Below, in pieces: positions 1 to 5,161 of a stretch of DNA of 5,161 nucleotides; the first letter of the stretch is position 1; the number at the start of each line of letters is the position of its first letter. The stretch is from Lutibacter sp. (GTDB lineage: Bacteria; Bacteroidota; Bacteroidia; Flavobacteriales; Flavobacteriaceae): the NCBI GenBank assembly GCA_004195315.1, contig SDWL01000168.1:1-5161 (forward strand), given 5' to 3'. The position numbers and the translations under genes were made by a program. The notes below the pieces were generated by a model. It was not told where the DNA came from, made no database searches, and saw only the letters and a program-made list of their open reading frames with translations.

Positions 1-676
1 TATATAAATAATGAAGTTGCGTGTAACCAATATTATTTTTTTCTAAATATTCGATTTCAGCTTTTATGCCTTGCTTTTTAGTCTTTGCTAAATCTCGTAA
101 TTTTTTAGCTTGTTTTAAAAGTTTGTTGTAATCATCTAAAACTTCTTCATCTAAAAAATTGACAGCTTTTGAAATGATATTTTCTATAGATTTATCAGTT
201 TTTTCAACTTCACTAAATGTGACTCCTAATTTTTGTAAATGCGCAAAACCAGTAGTAATATGTTGCGTTATATATCGGTTTGGATAGTCACTTCCTTTAA
301 ACCAAGGAAACCCACCATTGCTAAATTGCATTTCTTTTAATTTATTAATGGTGGTTTTTTGCTCGTTATTTAGTTTATTTAAATCGAAAAGTAATGCGAT
401 ACGTTTTTTCTGTTCCGCTTCACTTTGTGCATCTCGTAACCAAGGAGTTTCTTGCAGAATTATAGATTTCAATTCTTCATTTTTTTCCAAATTTGAAATC
501 AACGCATCGCTACTTTGCCAAAAATTAAACACTTCTTTTATACGTGGATTCGATTCCAAAATATGATTAGCCAATGAATTTGCATACAAACGAGAAAAAG
601 TTTGTTCAGAACATTCGTATGGATATTCCATTAAATATGGTAAACTTTGCACCGCATACCAAGCAGGGTTGGAAGT
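1..676 (-). other. Thioester domain of the A2M protein (C-terminally truncated)
   Basis: Residues from about 1489 to 1713. WYAVQSLPYLMEYPYECSEQ and TFSRLYANSLANH carry the thioester motif. ETPWLRDAQSEAEQKKRIAL and MQFSNGGFPWFKG (1604-1616) follow, the latter a helix-turn motif typical of alpha/alpha-barrel thioester domains. YITQHITTGFAHLQKLG is another conserved helix. The window ends at IGYTQLHYLY, where homologues usually continue with more helices and final MG domains, so truncation is by the window and not by a mutation. Confidence 0.88.
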
Positions 677-3600
677 TATTTCCAACGTTAATTTATGATT
701 TTTAAGAGTTGTAGAGGTTGTGTTTTTAAGTTTATCTAAACTAAATGTTTTTGTTTGGTTGCTTCTAACCCACATTGGTAACGTTTCTGTAACCAATATT
801 CTGTTTGATAAAACAGGTATTGCATTTTGTTCACCATCACTAAATTGGTTAGCTATTGCAATTACTTTATATTGTATTGCTTGAACACCATCAGGTATAA
901 TTAATTCCCAACTTACACTTATATTTCCTTTTACATCAATTTCAAAAGGTTTTATTTTAATTGCATTTCCTAATAAATTATTGATGTCTTTTCCAGAGAT
1001 AGCATCGGTTAATTCTAAAATAGCTGTTCCATTTAATAGCTTATCTGATAAATTTGAAATTTTACTTGAAAACACAATTTTATCACCTTCACGCAAAAAT
1101 CGTGGTGGATTTGGTAGCACCATTAAATCCTTTTGAGTTACTGTTGTTAAAGTTTTTGTTGCTGTTGCAACATCCTTAGTATGTGCTAATAATTGTAATT
1201 TCCAGCGTGTTAATGCTTCAGGAACAGTAAAATTAAAACTCACATTTCCATCTTTATCCGTGGTTAAATGTGGAAAGAAAAAGGCTGTTTCTTGTAAGTT
1301 TTTTCTCACTTGTACTTTTGCTAATTCGGAATTTAGTTTTGCTTGTCCAGATTTTGTACTAATTATAATTACTCCATTTACAGCTTTTACACCATATAGT
1401 GAAGTAGCTTCAGCACCTTTTAAAACGGAAATAGTTTCAATATCGGTTGAATTAACATCAAAATTTTTGACTAAAACACCATCTACAATATATAAAGGGA
1501 AATTATCTCCATTTATAGAATTTGCTCCTCTAATAATAATTTTATCTTTAACTCCATCAGCTCCTTCAATGCTAACTCCACTAATAGACCCAGCCAAATT
1601 TTTATATAAACCCTCTGTAGTTTCAGAATCTTCTTGCACACCATAAGCCATAACAACTACTTCCTCTAAACTTTCTGAAGATTCTTCTAATTTTACATTT
1701 ATAGCTGATGAAGATCCAACAGTTATAGCAGTTGTGGTAAAGCCAATAAAACTAAATAGCAATTCATCACCATCTTTCACTTTTAACGAATAGTTTCCAT
1801 CAAAATCGGATTGAGTACCAAATTCAGTTCCTTTAACTACTATTGTAACTCCTGGTAAAGGGCCACTGCTGTCTGTAACTATTCCTGTTACAACTTTGTC
1901 AAAATCAGTTCTTTCACTAGTTGTTTTGCGTTCTATTTTAGCTAAATAGTTTCTTTTGACGTAACGATTATTATTAAAAGATAATCCAAACCAATTAAAG
2001 GAGTCAAATTGCTGACTAGTGAAATTGTGGTAAGAATCCCCTATGTTTTGAACATTAAAATTAATATTTCCAAAACTATTTCTGGCATTGTTATAGGTGT
2101 TTGAATAATAACTGTTGTATGTAATTGGGCTAAAATTCCAAGAATGTGTTTTAAATTCATCTAAAGAAGCATCATACATACTTGCTAAAATTTCCGCAGC
2201 TACTTTATTGTTTTTATCATCTAAAATTTTAAAACTCCAGGTCTGATTTTCTCCTGGTTGTAATTTATCTCTAAAAGTTAGGGTTTCAATAGTGATATTA
2301 TTTTCTGTATGAGGAACATCAATAGTTAACTGTCCGTTTACAAAACTATTAAAGTTTACAAAATGATATTTAATGGCAAAACCTCCAATATCTTTATTTG
2401 AAACAGGAACTTTTAATGTTTTTGCTTCATTATTTAAGTGAATTAAATGTGTGGATACGATAGTTTGTTTCTTTTCAACATAAACAGTAACTGTTACATT
2501 TTTTGAAGCTGAACCGAGTTGTAATTCAACAAATTCGTTGGGTTTGTATGTTGCTTTGTTTTTGTTGATGTAAAATAATTTGGCATCGGCAACTTTAGTT
2601 TCTTTTTGACTAAAAACTGTAAATTGTTGCTCATCATAAACAGCTTGATTGAACTTATCAGTACAATCGAGTGTTGCGATATAACTTCCTGATAGCCAAT
2701 TTTTAAAATTTTCTAAAGCTATTTTTTTTGAAGTATTTGTGTCAAAATTAGTTTCAAATACTAAGGCTCCTTTTTTCCAGTTTTTTTCATCAGATTCATC
2801 ACTTAAATAGGATTCATTAGGATAAAGGTTTTTAAAATCTTGTTCTTTAATTAAATGGTAATCAGGTGCTTTCCAAGGTCTTTTTCGTACTGGTTTTAAT
2901 GGTGCTTTTAGTTTGTAAATTTTTAACACACCAACTGCTGGAACAAATTCACCATTTAAATTTGTGGTTGATATGCTTATTTTAGTTGCTTTATTTTTAT
3001 CAATTTTATTGTTTATAGTTAAACTTGCTTCCACCGTATGATAACCAACTTTAACATTGGTTGAGGAGCTTCTAGTTTCGCCATTAATATCAGTAACATC
3101 TGCTATAATTTGATAGTTAAAAGTAGGTAAATTTTTAGCTAATATTTTTAAATCGGGTAGTGCTAAAAATTCAATTTTGTAGTTTCCTTCGCCGTCGGTT
3201 TTTGTTTCGCCGTTGGTAATTTCTAATTGTTGCGATTGATACATATTTCTAGAATACCAACCAAACCATTTTGGGTATTGAGCAGTTCTAACAACGCGAT
3301 ACACAACTTTACTATTGCTTATTTTACTGCCAGCAAAAGCAGTGGCATTCCCTTCAACAGTAATGGTATCATTTAATATAAATGTTTCTGTTATGGGTTT
3401 AAATGATGTTTCAAATTTTGGTAGTTTGTATTCTTCAACTTGAATGGTTACATCATAATTATAATCAAAATTATAGTCTGCGTTGATATAAAAATTACTG
3501 TCCTGTTTATAACTTTCATCCACATTTATGGTGTATTCTCCAGTTAAACCGCTGTTTGGTAAGATAAATTCACCAGAAACCGAGCCATAATCATTTAATT

Positions 3601-5142
3601 TTAAATCGTATTGTTTTACCAATTGTCCATTTGGATCTTCTAACGTAATTTCAATAAATTCATTGGTAAAAAGTTCTGTTTTATCACCATGTTTTTTTAC
3701 AAAAATTCCTTTAAAATAAACGGTTTGTCCAGGTCTGTAAATGCTTCTATCCGTAAATACAAAAGGTTTAATTTCGGTATATACATCCTCTTCAGTATCT
3801 TCATTTTTATTTGTTGGGTACAAGTAAAAATTACCAAAAGTTGCTTTGTCATTTTTATGAGTTACCGTTGCAACAACATTATTTCTGGATTTGGTTAAAT
3901 GAATACTAGCTTGTCCAAATTTATCAGTTTTTAAGATTTTATTTAACGGTAAATTATACTTCCCTGTATGATTATTTCTTAAATTAATAGAGGCTCCAAC
4001 CAAGGGTTTTCCATTGTTTCTGTTTACTGTTTGATAGGTGTAAATCCCTTTATTAACAGTTTCAATTAAAGCAATATCAGTAACTTGTATTATTGAGGTT
4101 GCGTAGATGTTTTGAAAGTTTATTTCTTCAAACGGTGACGTAAAAAGCAAATAATTGCCATTGGATAATGGTGGAATACTAATTTCTGAACTATGTTGCT
4201 GATAATCATGTTCCGTTTTTAATTTTGTGTTAAATTGATTCTCAATCTGAAGTTTTTTTATGAAATCTATTTTTTCTTTACCATTATAAATGTTATAAAA
4301 TCCTTCTTTTTCTGAATTGGAAATTTTAAAGATATTGAAATACAATTTTTCAAGATTTTTATATGATACCAATATTTTACTATTAGTGTTAATAGGTATG
4401 TGTTTTTCTACGGTTATTTGAAGCGATTTGTTTAAAATTTTCTGTTTTAAGGTGCTACATTTTTGTGCTCCTATACTTTTAGGATACGAATTAATGGCTT
4501 GGTCACAAATTTCTATTGCTTTGGTTTTTTTAAATTGATTTTCAGGAGTTGTTATAGTATTGTAGCTATTTCCTTCGTTAAAATAAATAGTTGCTATTTC
4601 AAAATCTATCAATGTTGAAGCTTCAAATTGGTTTACTTCATTTTTTAAATTAATGAGTGTTTGTAGGTAAATAGCATTTTTATTTTTAACGGTTGCGTGT
4701 TGTTTAACAAATCGAAGTCGTTCTAAATCAACCATAATCAAAGCATTCATATTATGAGTACTTTGGTGGAATTGAATTAACTTTTGATAAATTTTTAAGG
4801 CTTTAAATTGAAGTGATAAGCTATCTTTAGTTTCAAGATTTAATGATGAAAATTCCTTGAAGTTGTCTAATAATTTTACATTATTAATCTCAAAAGCAAA
4901 GGATGGTTTTGTAATGCTGGTTTCGTTGGTTTTGTAAAAATCCAGACTATTATGTGATAAAAAATCGAATAGAGTTGGACGGTACTTTTTTGAATCTTTT
5001 TGCAAATTCAAAATTTCACTAAATTCATTTAAACTAGTTAATTGTAATGCTAATCTGTTTTCTAGAGAATTTTGAAAATGTATATGAATTTCATTAAAAA
5101 GAGTATGTAAATCCCAAGTTCTAAAATCAGTTTCATTAACTT
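1..5142 (-). CDS. Alpha-2-macroglobulin family protein with internal regulatory-like and TonB plug-like domains (partial at both ends)
   Basis: The frame was checked codon by codon and has no stop across 1713 codons; residue 1 below is the GTT codon at 5138-5140. Residues 1-235 are mainly helical and begin with a family-like DFRTWDL stretch. MG domains follow: MG1 from about 240, the MG2 signature DRSIYRPGQTVYFKG from 464, VEEYKLPKFET at 568-578, and ASMYDASLDEF from about 982. Next come an Asn-rich linker (1002-1058), a carboxypeptidase-regulatory-like domain (1083-1152), a plug-like domain (about 1168-1265), the A2M segment from ETAFFFPHL (1284), and the thioester motif CSEQ (1510-1513). 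Known family role: an envelope-associated protease trap that binds targets covalently through a Cys-Gln thioester. Bacteroidota members usually have an export signal, which would lie upstream of this window. By memory of homologues, roughly 120 N-terminal residues and a few hundred C-terminal residues are missing. No neighbouring gene is visible. The family assignment is very secure; the physiological substrate is unknown. Confidence 0.95.
602..613 (-). other. Thioester motif CSEQ
   Basis: The four codons encode Cys1510-Ser-Glu-Gln1513, fitting the CxEQ consensus in which Cys and Gln side chains form an internal thioester that can capture a target covalently once the protein is triggered. Both essential residues are intact, so this is predicted to be a thioester-active member and not one of the A2M forms that have lost the motif. 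Formation of the bond itself is inferred from the family. Confidence 0.9.
1016..1291 (-). other. A2M core segment (MG6 end / MG7, PF00207-like)
   Basis: Residues of about 1284-1375 start ETAFFFPHLTTDKDGNVSFN and continue with FTVPEALTRWKLQLLAHTKD and LPNPPRFLREGDKIVFSSKI. The pattern of aromatic strand, DxxG turn, MPEALTxWK-like motif and PRFLREGD is diagnostic of the central A2M domain preceding the thioester domain. It shows that the chain resumes its normal family order directly after the plug-like insertion. The end is approximate. Confidence 0.88.
1346..1639 (-). other. TonB-dependent receptor plug-like domain (SusC type) without barrel
   Basis: Residues 1168-1265 follow a SusC-like LEEVVVMAYG segment (1158-1167). 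They contain the plug landmarks LAGSISGVSI, IIIRGANSING, FPLYIVDGVLV, STDIETISVLKGAEATSLYG and VNGVIIISTKSG in the same order as in SusC-family plugs. In receptors this globular domain fills the lumen of a 22-stranded outer-membrane barrel. No barrel follows: within about 20 residues the sequence returns to the A2M segment. It is therefore a plug fold reused as a module in a non-transporter protein. Homology is highly likely; ligand or TonB interaction is speculative. Confidence 0.9.
1688..1894 (-). other. Carboxypeptidase regulatory-like (CarboxypepD_reg-like) domain
   Basis: Residues 1083-1152 read VTGIVTDSSGPLPGVTIVVK, then a GTQSDFDGNYSLKVKDGDEL stretch, then LLFSFIGFTTTAITVG. This is the classic seven-stranded transthyretin-like fold seen at the N-terminus of SusC-type TonB-dependent receptors, including the PLPGVTI and SDFDGNY turns. 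Here it is internal to an A2M chain, in frame, with no start or stop nearby. Identification is strong; the function in this context is unknown. Confidence 0.92.
1967..2137 (-). other. Asn/Phe/Tyr/Ser-rich linker within the A2M protein
   Basis: Residues 1002-1058 contain 15 Asn in 57 positions plus many Phe, Tyr and Ser, and no clear strand or helix pattern. A basic stretch follows (YVKRNYLAKIERKTTSER, 1060-1077) and leads into the regulatory-like domain. The position, after the ASMYDASLD strand and before the ETAFFFPHL segment, corresponds to the area of MG6 where other A2Ms insert their protease-sensitive bait region. A bait role is inference. Similar Asn/Tyr-rich stretches occur at this place in related Bacteroidota proteins as I recall them. 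Confidence 0.6.
2138..3700 (-). other. MG2 (end) to MG6 beta-sandwich region of the A2M protein
   Basis: Residues of about 481-1001. Visible landmarks are SGLTGEYTINVDES (end of MG2), VEEYKLPKFETSF (start of MG3), TDINGETRSS (MG3/MG4 strands), a charged insertion with WKAPDYHLIKEQDF starting at Trp756, GGFAIKYHFVNFNSF around 920-933, RDKLQPGENQTWSFKI (MG6 strand) and ASMYDASLDEF from about 982. Order and motifs match the stalk of Bacteroidota A2M proteins. Numbering of individual MG domains is inferred from family order and not from a profile match. Confidence 0.75.
3700..5142 (-). other. N-terminal helical region and MG1-MG2 of the A2M protein
   Basis: This stretch encodes residues 1 to about 480. 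The first 235 or so residues are rich in Leu, Lys, Glu and Asn with a helical pattern, and resemble the helical N-terminal part of Bacteroidota A2M proteins. From about residue 240 (LQITVEKHIPINTNSKILV) the pattern becomes alternating beta-strand, as expected for MG1. The segment TYQTVNRNNGKPLVGASI and then DRSIYRPGQTVYFKG (464 onward) are the conserved strands of the A2M_N/MG2 domain. YRPG is one of the most reliable family signatures. Domain borders are estimates made by eye. Confidence 0.8.
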
Positions 5143-5161
5143 CTGTCTCTTATACACATCT
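5143..5161. other. Sequencing adapter remnant (synthetic Tn5 mosaic end)
   Basis: The final 19 bases, CTGTCTCTTATACACATCT, are identical to the mosaic-end sequence used in tagmentation libraries. The natural IS50 outside and inside ends differ from it, so this is library adapter and not a natural transposon. It adds an artificial in-frame TAA at 5150-5152 (minus strand) to the coding frame, and bases from 5143 on should be trimmed. Confidence 0.97.

Noticed and set aside
318..566. Plus-strand ORF of 82 codons
   Set aside because: It lies antisense to the thioester domain coding region; its product is low in complexity (Ser/Phe/Asn) with no recognisable family, as expected for a shadow of an AT-rich gene.
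1260..1646. Plus-strand ORF of 128 codons
   Set aside because: It is antisense to the plug-like and A2M core segments, whose minus-strand translation gives strong family motifs; the plus-strand product has none.
1346..1894. A separate SusC/TonB-dependent receptor gene next to an A2M gene
   Set aside because: The frame runs uninterrupted from the upstream MG domains through this module into the A2M core, with no stop, start or intergenic gap, and no barrel sequence is present.
2722..2729. T8 homopolymer as a possible frameshift site or terminator
   Set aside because: The reading frame continues with family-like sequence on both sides, and there is no GC-rich hairpin next to it; runs like this are expected in AT-rich coding DNA.
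3689..3898. Plus-strand ORF of 69 codons with a hydrophobic stretch
   Set aside because: It is antisense to the MG2 region containing the YRPG motif. The hydrophobic run comes from T-rich antisense codons and is not evidence of a membrane protein.
5150..5152. In-frame TAA upstream of the coding frame, suggesting a gene boundary
   Set aside because: The stop lies completely inside the adapter. The first genomic residues (VNETDFRTWDL) look like the interior of the family and not like a start with a signal peptide.
5143..5161. Natural Tn5/IS50 insertion end
   Set aside because: The bases match the engineered mosaic end and neither natural IS50 end; they sit exactly at the sequence terminus with no transposon DNA beyond.

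Overview
The window lies entirely inside one very large protein-coding gene on the minus strand. That reading frame has no stop codon from about position 5142 down to position 1, which is 1713 complete genomic codons, and it is cut off at both ends of the window. Neither the true start codon nor the true stop codon is present. The last 19 bases (5143-5161) are not genomic: they match the synthetic Tn5 mosaic-end (Nextera-type) adapter exactly. The window is therefore probably a short assembled contig with untrimmed adapter at one end.

The protein is an alpha-2-macroglobulin (A2M) family protein of the Bacteroidota type. Reading from its N-terminal side (high coordinates) to its C-terminal side (low coordinates), it contains: a mostly helical N-terminal region; macroglobulin (MG) beta-sandwich domains with the family motifs YRPG, VEEYKLPKFE and ASMYDASLD; an Asn/Phe/Tyr/Ser-rich linker; a carboxypeptidase-regulatory-like domain and a TonB-receptor plug-like domain, both closely resembling the N-terminal part of SusC-type receptors; the MG/A2M segment beginning ETAFFFPHL; and the first part of the thioester domain with an intact CSEQ motif. 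The C-terminal rest of the thioester domain and the final MG domains lie beyond position 1.

The organism is most likely a low-GC member of the Flavobacteriia (Bacteroidota). The DNA is strongly AT-rich, the gene prefers TTA Leu and AAA Lys codons, and both the plug module and this A2M subtype are typical of that phylum. Genus cannot be assigned by eye.

The most interesting point is architectural. A SusC-like regulatory plus plug module without any beta-barrel sits within the A2M chain at roughly the place where protease-trapping A2Ms carry their bait region. No RNA genes, promoters, terminators, CRISPR arrays, natural mobile elements or intergenic DNA are present. The plus-strand ORFs are antisense shadows of this gene.
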